Shown: piece after piece, positions 46,932 to 57,749 of the stretch | Numbering within the stretch: position 1 is the first letter of the stretch | How the letters are laid out: each line of letters begins with the position of its first letter | Notes under the pieces: model-generated | Database searches by the model: none | Told to the model about the DNA's origin: nothing | Seen by the model: only the letters and a program-made list of their open reading frames with translations | Assembly: GCA_012719545.1 (NCBI GenBank) | Contig: JAAYAD010000078.1 | Span: 92,597 to 156,596, forward strand | Length of the DNA: 64,000 nt | DNA from: Clostridiaceae bacterium | Lineage (GTDB): Bacteria > Bacillota > Clostridia > DSM-8532 | Reading direction: 5' to 3' | Program-made: the position numbers and the translations under genes

Positions 46932-47708
46932 TTACTTCCGCAAAATCATTCTAAATTTTTCTAGGGTCCTTTTTTCAAGCCGGGATATGTACATCTGGGA
47001 TACCTTAAAGCGGTTGGCGATTTCCTTCTGTGTCATGTTCTCAAAGAACCTGAGCCTTATAAACTCCTTCTCGCTGTCACTGAAGTTCTTCATGGCCTTC
47101 TCAAGAAAATCCCGATTATTGATTTTCTCAAAGGTATCGTCATCTTCTCCTATGGTTTCATGCAGTTCCAGATCGTCCTCATCAAAGACTGCCTGGTCAA
47201 ATGACTGAATATTATAGACATTCCAGGACTCAATTATTTCAAGAACAGTTTCTTCCTTAAGGTTCAGGTACTCTGCTATTTCATCCATACGGGGAGCGCG
47301 CTTTAGCTTCTGCATGAGATATTCACGGGCCTGGTTAACCTTCTGGTAAACTTCGTATATGCGTCTGGGAATCCTTATAACTGACGCCTTGTCTCTGAAA
47401 TAGCGCTTTATTTCCCCTATTATGGTAGGTGTTGCAAAGCTGACAAATTTAACTTCCTCTTCCAGGTTAAAGCGGTCAACGGCATTTATAAGCGCAACAC
47501 AAGCAACCTGGTATATATCTTCGTAATCCACACCTCGGTTGATAAACTTCTTTGATATAATTTCAGCAAGATACAAATACCGGGATACAATCTCGTTCCT
47601 TGTTTCTATATCCTTATTGATGCTGTATTGCCTGAATAACTCCTGTTCGGTTTTCTCCTTGTATTTTAATGCCCCGGACACTTTACCCATACTAAATTGC
47701 CTTTCCAA
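46932..47708 (-). CDS. sigB: SigB/SigF/SigG-type RNA polymerase sigma factor
   Basis: A 258-residue sigma-70 family protein of the SigB/F/G type. Region 2 has YLYLAEIISKKFINRGVDYEDIYQVACVALINAVDRF and FVSFATPTIIGEIKRYFRDKASVIRIPRR; region 3 is present; region 4 ends with MTQKEIANRFKVSQMYISRLEKRTL. Its position after rsbV and rsbW, overlapping rsbW by 17 bases, favours a SigB-like stress factor rather than SigF, whose operon starts with spoIIAA. The name SigB is by context, and a SigF paralogue cannot be excluded. A second kinase gene follows. Confidence 0.85.
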   Translation of the reverse strand: MERQFSMGKVSGALKYKEKTEQELFRQYSINKDIETRNEIVSRYLYLAEIISKKFINRGVDYEDIYQVACVALINAVDRFNLEEEVKFVSFATPTIIGEIKRYFRDKASVIRIPRRIYEVYQKVNQAREYLMQKLKRAPRMDEIAEYLNLKEETVLEIIESWNVYNIQSFDQAVFDEDDLELHETIGEDDDTFEKINNRDFLEKAMKNFSDSEKEFIRLRFFENMTQKEIANRFKVSQMYISRLEKRTLEKFRMILRK

Positions 47709-48078
47709 GCCCTTTTGTTATGGTTATAACGGTATTATCGCTTTTAACCATTTTTATTTGATCCATCAGTGCGCTGACAATAGCCAGAGAAAAGCTGTCT
47801 TCGTCATTATCAAAGATATTTCCTGCATTATTGTCATTGAGTATAAAGCTTATAGATATTCCGTCTTCTACATTGGACATCTCAATAGATATATGATCAT
47901 CGGAGGGCTTTATTTCTATTATCTTGCCAATGATCTCAGAAAGAGACACCTTAATATCTTCGATGGCATCAAAATCAAAGCCCATAAGGCTTGCGATTCC
48001 TGAGGCCGTAAGCCTGGCGATGCTTACATATTCAGCCTTTAAAGGAATCCGTAGTGACACGGTCTCCATTGCGCTCAT
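47692..48078 (-). CDS. rsbW: RsbW-like anti-sigma protein with degenerate ATP site
   Basis: A 128-residue protein in the rsbW position. The start VSLRIPLKAEYVSIARLTASGIASLMGF is typical. The N-box reads SLSEIIGKIIEIK, with Lys where the Mg-binding Asn should be, and the G1 box is replaced by LNDNNAGNIF. The G2 motif is also poor. Kinase activity is therefore doubtful; it might bind the sigma factor without phosphorylating RsbV. It overlaps rsbV by 4 bases and the sigma gene by 17 bases. Confidence 0.75.
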   Translation of the reverse strand: MSAMETVSLRIPLKAEYVSIARLTASGIASLMGFDFDAIEDIKVSLSEIIGKIIEIKPSDDHISIEMSNVEDGISISFILNDNNAGNIFDNDEDSFSLAIVSALMDQIKMVKSDNTVITITKGLGKAI

Positions 48079-48395
48079 TGTTCGGCCTCCTCCATTATAA
48101 ACACCTTGTCCAGCCCTGTAATTTTAAAGAGCTTTCTTATTGTGCTTCTGGGATTTTTCACAACTATTTTCCCGTCGCGTTCCTTTATGCGCTTTAGGGC
48201 ACCAACCAGAATACCCAGTCCCATACTGTCTATGTACTCAAGGTCGCTGAAATCCAGCACAATATTCTTATGGCCATCGTCAAGCCAGTTGTAAAGCTTG
48301 TCCTTAAAACTGGGAGCCGAATATATGTCTATCTCACCCTTTGCCGCAATGACCATGGTCTCGTTATCATTGGCTTTGATATTTAATTCGAACAT
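48075..48395 (-). CDS. rsbV: Anti-anti-sigma factor (RsbV-like STAS protein)
   Basis: A 106-residue STAS domain. GEIDIYSAPSFKDKL and NIVLDFSDLEYIDSMGLGILVGALKRIKE carry the phosphorylatable Ser57. When dephosphorylated, such proteins bind the anti-sigma kinase and free the sigma factor. The sequence is closer to RsbV than to SpoIIAA (VGALKRIKERDGKIVV). It overlaps rsbW by 4 bases and lies 17 bases after the J-domain-like gene, so it is probably part of that transcript. Confidence 0.9.
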   Translation of the reverse strand: MFELNIKANDNETMVIAAKGEIDIYSAPSFKDKLYNWLDDGHKNIVLDFSDLEYIDSMGLGILVGALKRIKERDGKIVVKNPRSTIRKLFKITGLDKVFIMEEAEQ

Positions 48396-48412
48396 TTTTA
48401 CCCCCTCCGAGG

Positions 48413-49273
48413 TTATTTAACAATTAATTTCATAAACTCGGCAGCATTATCCAGGTTTTCTGCCGAATATCCAAATGCTGCAATGAATCTGTCCCCAACT
48501 AACTCCATTTCTTTAAGCAGCTTGCTGTCGGTTACGTCAATTCCATAGATATCAGGCTTTGTGCTGATGCTCTCAGCTGTCAGAATAAGATCCTCATACT
48601 TATTTTCATCTATTCCTAAAGCATCAAGATCCCCAAGTACTTCTTCAACGGGGAGGAATGCTCCCTGTCTGGCTAGTTCAAAAAACTTTTCCTCATCCAA
48701 TATAAATATATCATTCTTTCCTGCGGAAATCTCGACTACAAATTTTGTCTGCATTGCTGCCTGAAACTGAGCATCAAAATTATCGGACAGGCTAATATTC
48801 TGAACAAGGGCTTCTTCAACACCCTCTATTTCATCTTTTATGCGTTCCTCTAATTTGGCCGTGTCATAAACAAAAATGTCCCCTGCCACAATAACTTTTA
48901 AGTCGGGCTCAGTTTTGTTTACTATTGAAACTATTATGGAAATGACAGCTATAATAGCCACAAGGGCTATTATAGCGTGCCATTTATAGTAATGTATGAT
49001 ATTCCGTGCCTTTTCCTCATCAATTCCCAATAGCTTAAAGATAGGATTTGGATGCTCCTGCCTGTACCTTTTTTCGGCTTCGGCCTTTTCATCAATGTAT
49101 GTAATACCGCAAACTATTTTGTAAGCCTCATCAATATCAGAAAGGGTATACCCACGTTCATCCCTTTCTATATTCTTAAATTTGCGGTATAGTACATCCA
49201 TCCTTTTCACAATTTCATCCTGAGTGGCATCTTCCTTTAACCCCAGAATTTCAAAGGCCGTTTTTCTATCCAT
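48413..49273 (-). CDS. Membrane protein with degenerate J-domain
   Basis: The N-terminal 60 residues (TAFEILGLKEDATQDEIVKRMDVLYRKFKN, then LSDIDEAYKIVCG) follow the J-domain pattern but lack HPD; KNIERDERG occupies that loop. A single membrane segment near residues 96-118 (WHAIIALVAIIAVISIIVSIV) leads to an outer domain of about 165 residues (LKVIVAGDIFVYDTAKLEERI, DIFILDEEKFFELARQGAFLPVEE) that recalls extracellular solute-binding folds. It lies between lysS and rsbV on the same strand. I infer a sensing role for the downstream partner switch. No named function can be given. Confidence 0.7.
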   Translation of the reverse strand: MDRKTAFEILGLKEDATQDEIVKRMDVLYRKFKNIERDERGYTLSDIDEAYKIVCGITYIDEKAEAEKRYRQEHPNPIFKLLGIDEEKARNIIHYYKWHAIIALVAIIAVISIIVSIVNKTEPDLKVIVAGDIFVYDTAKLEERIKDEIEGVEEALVQNISLSDNFDAQFQAAMQTKFVVEISAGKNDIFILDEEKFFELARQGAFLPVEEVLGDLDALGIDENKYEDLILTAESISTKPDIYGIDVTDSKLLKEMELVGDRFIAAFGYSAENLDNAAEFMKLIVK

Positions 49274-49301
49274 TGAACCACCCTCTTTGAAATTATGAAT
49301 C

Positions 49302-50804
<1,503 letters not shown>

Positions 50805-50860
50805 CTATAGCCATCAATATCCACTGTAGCACCAAATGCTTACAAGTTTTTATAATACAT

Positions 50861-50897
50861 GAAAAAACAGTTTACAAGTAAATATGTAAACTGTTCA
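50861..50897 (-). terminator. greA terminator
   Basis: On the minus strand ACAGTTTAC pairs with GTAAACTGT, followed by TTTTTTC. It separates greA from lysS. Confidence 0.88.
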
Positions 50898-50935
50898 TAA
50901 TATTATACAGTAAATTTAAACCATTAACAAGCGTA

Positions 50936-51412
50936 TCACTTGTTTATGTCAACAATCTTGTATTTAATTTTGCCTCCGGGCACATCTACTTCTACCGTAT
51001 CGCCCACTTTGTGTCCCATAAGTGCGCTTCCCACAGGTGACTCATTGGAAATTTTAAATGATGCAGGGTCTGCCTCTGTTGAGCCTACAATCAGGAACTC
51101 AAATTCTTCCTTGGATTTCAGCTCGCGAATCTTAACCTTTGTGCCGAGATTTACCACCTGGGTATCGACCTCATCTTCATCGATAATGGTGGCATTTTTC
51201 AGCATATTTTCAAGCTGCATTATCCTTACTTCATTCTGAGCCTGTTCATTTTTGGCTTCATCATATTCCGAGTTCTCAGATATATCTCCGAAAGCAAGTG
51301 CCTGTTTAATCCTATCTGCTATCTCTTTTCTTTTTTCTCCTTTAAGATATTCAAGCTCTTCTTCGAGCTTTTTAAGGCCTTCGTAAGTAAGAAGTATTTC
51401 TTTGTTGCTCAT
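50936..51412 (-). CDS. greA: Transcription elongation factor GreA
   Basis: Stimulates transcript cleavage by stalled RNA polymerase. The N-terminal coiled coil ([47 protein letters not shown]) carries the acidic tip [12 protein letters not shown]. The C-terminal FKBP-like domain has [23 protein letters not shown]. At 158 residues it is standard. The start follows AAAAGGGGAG. It is 90 bases from the unrecognised upstream gene, with no terminator seen between. Confidence 0.97.
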   Translation of the reverse strand: MSNKEILLTYEGLKKLEEELEYLKGEKRKEIADRIKQALAFGDISENSEYDEAKNEQAQNEVRIMQLENMLKNATIIDEDEVDTQVVNLGTKVKIRELKSKEEFEFLIVGSTEADPASFKISNESPVGSALMGHKVGDTVEVDVPGGKIKYKIVDINK

Positions 51413-51502
51413 TTTACTCTCCCCTTTTTAGTATCAATGCCCTAAAAAATCTGATACCTTATCTAGCATTACGTTACATTATAGTTTACGGTTTTTTTAA
51501 TG

Positions 51503-52378
51503 TCAAGCTTTATACGAGAGCCTCATGCCTAGTCTGGTGGAGGCCTCTGAAACGCTTATATTCCAAGAGTTTGAACATATTGCAATAATTGCTGCTTCTA
51601 AAAATCCACTCCTCCATCCTTCAAGAATACTGTGTCCTATTTTTCTCCCTATTTTATCTGAAAATTCAAAAACTATGTTGAATATTTTCTTCGACCTTGT
51701 GTCAATAATTTGCATCGAACCTAAATCAATTATAACTCCGTTATATTTTGCCGGTAACAGATCGAAGCATTCATGGTCATCCGGAAAGCGAATCCATAAC
51801 GGAGTCCTGTTTAGAACCTCATAGTCAGTTGTGATATGCACAGGAATTCCTGTCTCTGCAAAGGCCATCTCTGCCTCAACAGGTGCCGGAGTTCCTTCAG
51901 GCAATAAAAGGTTCAATGATTTTACTTTTGTTATGAGCATGGTAATGGCAAGTTCCAAATGGGCGGCGTGACCTGTTACGGTTATTTCCCGCATTGATAA
52001 GTCACCAATCCCCCTAATAAGCCTTAAAAGCTCCGGCAGGCGGTTCACTGCTGCCTCTCTTACCACCTCTTCGAAATAATATTCCTCTGAGTTGAAAATC
52101 CCCTTTACCTTGGGATGTTCCAGAACAGGCCAGGCTCTTTCCCTTTCAAGTATTTTGGCAAGTTTGACTCTGAGTCTTTTTCTGACAGCATCGGAATGAA
52201 TTTTTGAAGCATCATGGCTTACAGTGCACAATACCAGGGAAAAATCCTGCATAATCCTGATTCTGCTTGTTTCAACCGGGAGTGACATTAAAGCTGCGGC
52301 ACCCATGGTCTGAAATATCTCTGCAATAGGTTTGTGTCTTTTATTCTCCCTTGCAGGCACAATTAGCCCAATGTTCAT
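51503..52378 (-). CDS. Conserved-looking protein of unknown function (291 aa)
   Basis: I do not recognise a family. It begins MNIGLIVPARENKRHKPIAEIFQTMG after AAGGTG. It has no signal peptide or membrane segment and is a mixed alpha/beta sequence. A central HLELAITMLITKVKSLNLLLPEG and LWIRFPDDHECFDLLPAKYNGVIIDLGSMQIIDT look like folded-core segments. The C-terminus GWRSGFLEAAIIAICSNSWNISVSEASTRLGMRLSYKA may be helical. Codon use and the ribosome site are like those of its neighbours. It lies upstream of greA in the same direction. Confidence 0.75.
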   Translation of the reverse strand: MNIGLIVPARENKRHKPIAEIFQTMGAAALMSLPVETSRIRIMQDFSLVLCTVSHDASKIHSDAVRKRLRVKLAKILERERAWPVLEHPKVKGIFNSEEYYFEEVVREAAVNRLPELLRLIRGIGDLSMREITVTGHAAHLELAITMLITKVKSLNLLLPEGTPAPVEAEMAFAETGIPVHITTDYEVLNRTPLWIRFPDDHECFDLLPAKYNGVIIDLGSMQIIDTRSKKIFNIVFEFSDKIGRKIGHSILEGWRSGFLEAAIIAICSNSWNISVSEASTRLGMRLSYKA

Positions 52379-52584
52379 GCCAACACCTTAAATTAAAATC
52401 CTTCTAAATCATACGGGGCTTGCACAATAAAAAGAACTGCAATCATCTTTTCCGGTAAAGCGCTTAAATAAATGCAAATTCAACTTACATAAAAGCTTAA
52501 TTCTCATATTTTCCGGCATAGCAAGAACACATTCAGCTATTCATATTCTCTTTAAAATGGCCTTATGCTGAAGGTTTGCCTTGA

Positions 52585-52615
52585 AAAATAAAAAGGACGG
52601 CTTTTAGCCGACCTT
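52585..52615 (-). terminator. guaB terminator
   Basis: On the minus strand AAGGTCGGCT pairs with AGCCGTCCTT (one mismatch), followed by TTTATTTTTC. The rest of the 301-base gap 52379-52679 shows nothing I can name. Confidence 0.85.
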
Positions 52616-52679
52616 GTATATCTTACTTTGCGAATATTTATTGTCCTCCTTAAGCGGAAGAGAAGCACCAGGAAATCAA

Positions 52680-54167
<1,488 letters not shown>

Positions 54168-54225
54168 TCAACAATTGGAATGTATACAAAGTGCACTTGT
54201 CAGATATCTCAAAAATATTACACCT

Positions 54226-54254
54226 ATTATACTGTATAAGGTTATAAAAATCAA
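54226..54254 (-). promoter_or_regulatory. guaB promoter
   Basis: On the minus strand TTGATT (54249-54254), 17 bases, TATAAT (54226-54231). This leaves a leader of about 80 bases. The rest of the gap to the GGDEF gene contains no convincing gene. Confidence 0.8.
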
Positions 54255-54573
54255 TTGTATAGCTTTATCAAACGCAGAGAGCATTTTATAAATTTTTGAA
54301 TATTTCTGCACTGTATTGTTTCCCTTTTTCTTTCTTGACTTACCCATAGATATTGGTATTTTTTGCCCCACAATAACTCCCGTGCCCTTATATACTTCCA
54401 ATGCCCTTATTATCTTCTTTTTGCATGGCAAGCTCTGGAAAAAGATTATACCGACCTGATTGCCCAAAATTTTATTTCTTATTATAAAATATGATATAAT
54501 TAAATACAGCCTTTGACACTTTTTTATCAATGGATAACTCCACTTTGCAAAGGCTGTAGGAACGGTGAGTATT

Positions 54574-56112
54574 ATGGAAAAAGACAAGGCAGTAGTTGAT
54601 TTTTTGCTTTCAGAATGTGACAGACAAGTCTCTGAGTTCACCGGCAAAGAATGCGTCTACGCCCAAAAAGCGCTGGAACTGTCCACATTAATTAATTACG
54701 ATATCGGCATCTATGAAAGCCGTTTTAGACTTGCCCGTTCCTTAGTCTCAAACAATACCGAGCAGGCCATCAAGCATCTTCTTTCCTGTTACAGTATAGC
54801 CCAGACCCTTGATGATAAGCAGCGAATTGCAAGAGCTGCCAATTCTCTGGGCATTGCCTACTATAATCTTGGCATCACCTCCAAAAGTCTTGACAGTTTG
54901 CTTGAAGCTCTCGATATATCCAAGGCAAACGGTTATGTTGACATTGAATGCCGTGTTTACAATAACATATGCAATATTCTTACTGAGCTGGGCGACTATG
55001 AAACTACCTTAAAATATCTGTTTAACCTGCTTCAAAAATGTGATGTGGATGGAAAGGTTGTATTCCCCAAAAGCATAGCATACAGAAATCTGGCCAATAC
55101 ATATTACAATATGGAATCTCTCAAGGAAGCAGAACATTATGCCAACCTTGCCCTCAATGAGGCAACAGAAAACTATAATCCTCAGATTCTTTGCGAGGCT
55201 AACTATATATTGGGGCAGATACGCACTACCCAGAAAAGGCTTGATGAAGCTCGCAGCCTTTTATTATGCGCTTTGAACCTTGCCGAAAAAACCCTTAACG
55301 ATTACTATATGGTTCAAATTCGCATAGACCTTGCCAAACTCTACTGCGAGCTTAATAATCCGGATATTGCCTTTGCCACTATTAAGGATGCCTACAATCT
55401 TGCCTTCCAGCTTGACAATCCTGTATTAAAAAGAAATACCGCTCTGACAATGATAGATATATGCGAGCTCACCAATAATCAACCAATGCTCATTGAGGCG
55501 CTGACGGCCTTTAAGAACATTACACTGGTTCTGGAAAAAGAAAATCTAAAAAACCAGCAAAATTACACCAAATCACAACTCCTGCTTTTCAACCTGAAAA
55601 AGGACAATGAAAGGCTCAGAGCCGAGGTAGAAAGGGATCCCCTTACAGGCTGTTTAAGCAGCCGCACATTCCCGGGAAGAATACTCCAGGCTTTGTCCAC
55701 TTATGGCCAAAAAGGAGCCCTTGTTTTCATGGACATTGATAATCTTAAGGTTGTAAACGATACCTACGGCCATGACGCAGGAGATGAGCTTCTTAAGTCA
55801 TTTGCCCGTGACCTGATGGATGTCATGCCCAAGGAATCATTGAAGATAAGGATTGCCGGAGACGAATTTATAGTCTTTATTCCCAACGTGGGAATAGAAG
55901 AAACAACCCAGGCACTTGACAAGTTAATCAAGGTGCTCTCGGTTCCGCGCCCCATAGGCAAAACAAAAATGCCTGTACTGTTAAGTGCAGGCATAGCCCT
56001 TTATCCCGAACATTCCTCAGATTTGATTAATTTAAGGAAAATGGCGGATGCCGCTATGTATTCGGCAAAGCAGGCAGGTCGCGGCAAGTACAAGATATAC
56101 AGCACCAGCTGA
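54574..56112 (+). CDS. TPR-containing diguanylate cyclase (GGDEF domain), cytoplasmic
   Basis: About 330 residues of tetratricopeptide repeats (AANSLGIAYYNLGITSKSLDSLLEALDIS, YRNLANTYYNMESLKEAEHYANLAL) are followed by a short coiled linker and a GGDEF domain: DPLTGCLSSRTF, GALVFMDIDNLKVVNDTYGHDAGDELL, and the signature RIAGDEFIVF, where AGDEF replaces GGDEF. Most active cyclases tolerate this change. The inhibitory RxxD site is not obvious. There is no membrane segment. The ATG at 54574 after GGTGAG is preferred to the upstream GTG. The TPR part probably senses a protein partner. Confidence 0.9.
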   Translation: MEKDKAVVDFLLSECDRQVSEFTGKECVYAQKALELSTLINYDIGIYESRFRLARSLVSNNTEQAIKHLLSCYSIAQTLDDKQRIARAANSLGIAYYNLGITSKSLDSLLEALDISKANGYVDIECRVYNNICNILTELGDYETTLKYLFNLLQKCDVDGKVVFPKSIAYRNLANTYYNMESLKEAEHYANLALNEATENYNPQILCEANYILGQIRTTQKRLDEARSLLLCALNLAEKTLNDYYMVQIRIDLAKLYCELNNPDIAFATIKDAYNLAFQLDNPVLKRNTALTMIDICELTNNQPMLIEALTAFKNITLVLEKENLKNQQNYTKSQLLLFNLKKDNERLRAEVERDPLTGCLSSRTFPGRILQALSTYGQKGALVFMDIDNLKVVNDTYGHDAGDELLKSFARDLMDVMPKESLKIRIAGDEFIVFIPNVGIEETTQALDKLIKVLSVPRPIGKTKMPVLLSAGIALYPEHSSDLINLRKMADAAMYSAKQAGRGKYKIYSTS

Positions 56113-56113
56113 A

Positions 56114-56674
56114 TTAACCGTTGTACTTGCTCATGGCACAATCCACAGAAACGCACAGAATGGTGGCTGCAGCAAGAGCCGCCTTTTCTATTGCCGCATT
56201 TACAAGTTTTCTCTCTTCCTGGGAGAAACGGCTTAATACAAAATCAGCCAAATCCATCTTCTCAGGCGGCCTTCCCACTCCTATACGAATCCTTGGAAAA
56301 TCCTCGGTCTTAATCTGGGAAATAACAGAACGCATTCCGTTATGTGTGCCGGCGCTTCCCTTGGCACGTATTCTTATGCGCCCCACATCCAGATCTATAT
56401 CATCGTAAATAACCACTAAGTTCTGGGATTCTATTTTATAGTAATCCAAAATTTCTCTTATAGCCTCGCCGCTGTTGTTCATATATGTCTGGGGCTTAAC
56501 CAGCATTACCTTCTTGCCTTGTATAATACCTTCTGCCACAAGGGCATTGTGCTTGTATTTAAAGTTATTAAGCCTGTAAAGAGCGGCTAAATAATCAATG
56601 GTGTCAAATCCTACATTATGGCGGGTGCCGTCATATTTAGGCCCCATATTACCTAAACCAGCCAGAACAAACAT
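56114..56674 (-). CDS. pth: Peptidyl-tRNA hydrolase
   Basis: Releases tRNA from prematurely dropped peptidyl-tRNA. VLAGLGNMGPKYDGTRHNVGFDTID carries the catalytic His; LVKPQTYMNNSGEA and VIYDDIDLDVGRIRIRAKGSAGTHNGMRS are conserved. ATG 56674 follows GGAGG and gives 186 residues, the family length. The track's 26 extra residues fall in the hairpin between prs and pth. Its stop is only 1 base from the convergent GGDEF gene end. Confidence 0.96.
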   Translation of the reverse strand: MFVLAGLGNMGPKYDGTRHNVGFDTIDYLAALYRLNNFKYKHNALVAEGIIQGKKVMLVKPQTYMNNSGEAIREILDYYKIESQNLVVIYDDIDLDVGRIRIRAKGSAGTHNGMRSVISQIKTEDFPRIRIGVGRPPEKMDLADFVLSRFSQEERKLVNAAIEKAALAAATILCVSVDCAMSKYNG

Positions 56675-56682
56675 ATCTGCCT

Positions 56683-56725
56683 CCAAAACAAAAGCGGATA
56701 TATAACCAATTGGTAAGATATCCGC
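56683..56725 (-). terminator. Intercistronic terminator/attenuator between prs and pth
   Basis: On the minus strand GCGGATAT pairs with ATATCCGC, with ACC-AATT-GGT pairing at the top, followed by TTTTGTTTT. It would lower pth transcription relative to prs. Confidence 0.75.
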
Positions 56726-56754
56726 AGCTAAGATTGTATACTGTAAAAGCAAGA

Positions 56755-57717
56755 TTATTGCTGAGTAAACAAGGTAGAAATTGAAATGTCCCCGTAAATT
56801 CTTTCAATGGCCTCTGCAAAAACCTCGGCAACTGAAAGGGAAACAATCTTGCTTATCCTCTTCTCTTTAGGAAGAGAGATGGTGTTCAATGTAACCAATT
56901 CCTTGATGCATGAAGTTCTGATTCTGTCTATGGCAGGACCGGACAGAACTCCGTGGGTACAGCATGCATAAACTTCAGTTGCTCCAATGTCGCTTAAGGC
57001 ACTGGCAGCGTTAACAATGGTACCACCGGTATCTATCATATCATCCACAAGGATAACTGTCTTGCCTCTGACATCACCAATAATATTCATTATTTCGCAG
57101 ACATTGGCCTTGGGTCTTCTTTTATCTATTATTGCAAGGGGAACGTCAAGCTTCTCGGCAAATTTTCTTGACCTTCCAACGCTTCCTATATCGGGAGAAA
57201 CAACTACCACATTATCAAGCTTATTCTCAAATTTTTTCAGAAAATACTGGGCAAGTATAGGAGCACCCAACAGATGATCCACTGGGATGTCAAAAAAGCC
57301 CTGCAGCTGTGGCGCGTGAAGATCCATGGTCAAAACTCTGTCGGCACCTGCAGTGGTTATAAGGTTTGCCACAAGCTTTGCTGAAATGGGATCTCTGGCC
57401 TTTGCCTTTCTGTCCTGACGGGCATATCCGAAATAAGGCATTACCGCTGTGATACGGCCTGCCGATGCACGCTTTAATGCATCAATCAAAATCAGCAGTT
57501 CTACAAGGTTGTCATTTACCGGTGTGCAAGTGGACTGGATTATGAAAACATCGCTGCCTCTTACCACTTCATTGATACTGATGGCAATTTCGCCGTCAGA
57601 AAATCTTGAAACCACCGATGCTCCAAGAGGCAACCCCACCTTGGCTGCTATTTCTTCAGCCAGTTCTCTGTTTGAGTTACCCGCAAAAATTTTAATATCT
57701 TTCCCGTGAAGATTCAT
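56755..57717 (-). CDS. prs: Ribose-phosphate pyrophosphokinase
   Basis: Makes PRPP from ribose-5-phosphate and ATP for nucleotide, His and Trp synthesis. [17 protein letters not shown] opens the protein. The PRPP-binding loop is [18 protein letters not shown], and [22 protein letters not shown] and [13 protein letters not shown] are family motifs. The length of 320 residues is standard. It follows glmU after 32 bases, the widespread glmU-prs pairing. Confidence 0.97.
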   Translation of the reverse strand: MNLHGKDIKIFAGNSNRELAEEIAAKVGLPLGASVVSRFSDGEIAISINEVVRGSDVFIIQSTCTPVNDNLVELLILIDALKRASAGRITAVMPYFGYARQDRKAKARDPISAKLVANLITTAGADRVLTMDLHAPQLQGFFDIPVDHLLGAPILAQYFLKKFENKLDNVVVVSPDIGSVGRSRKFAEKLDVPLAIIDKRRPKANVCEIMNIIGDVRGKTVILVDDMIDTGGTIVNAASALSDIGATEVYACCTHGVLSGPAIDRIRTSCIKELVTLNTISLPKEKRISKIVSLSVAEVFAEAIERIYGDISISTLFTQQ

Positions 57718-57749
57718 TTATACAACCTCCATAAATAACCCAAAAAAAA

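Noticed and set aside
54168-54647. 159-residue minus-strand ORF between guaB and the GGDEF gene
   Set aside because: It has no ribosome site, overlaps the GGDEF start and contains the guaB promoter. No recognisable motif.
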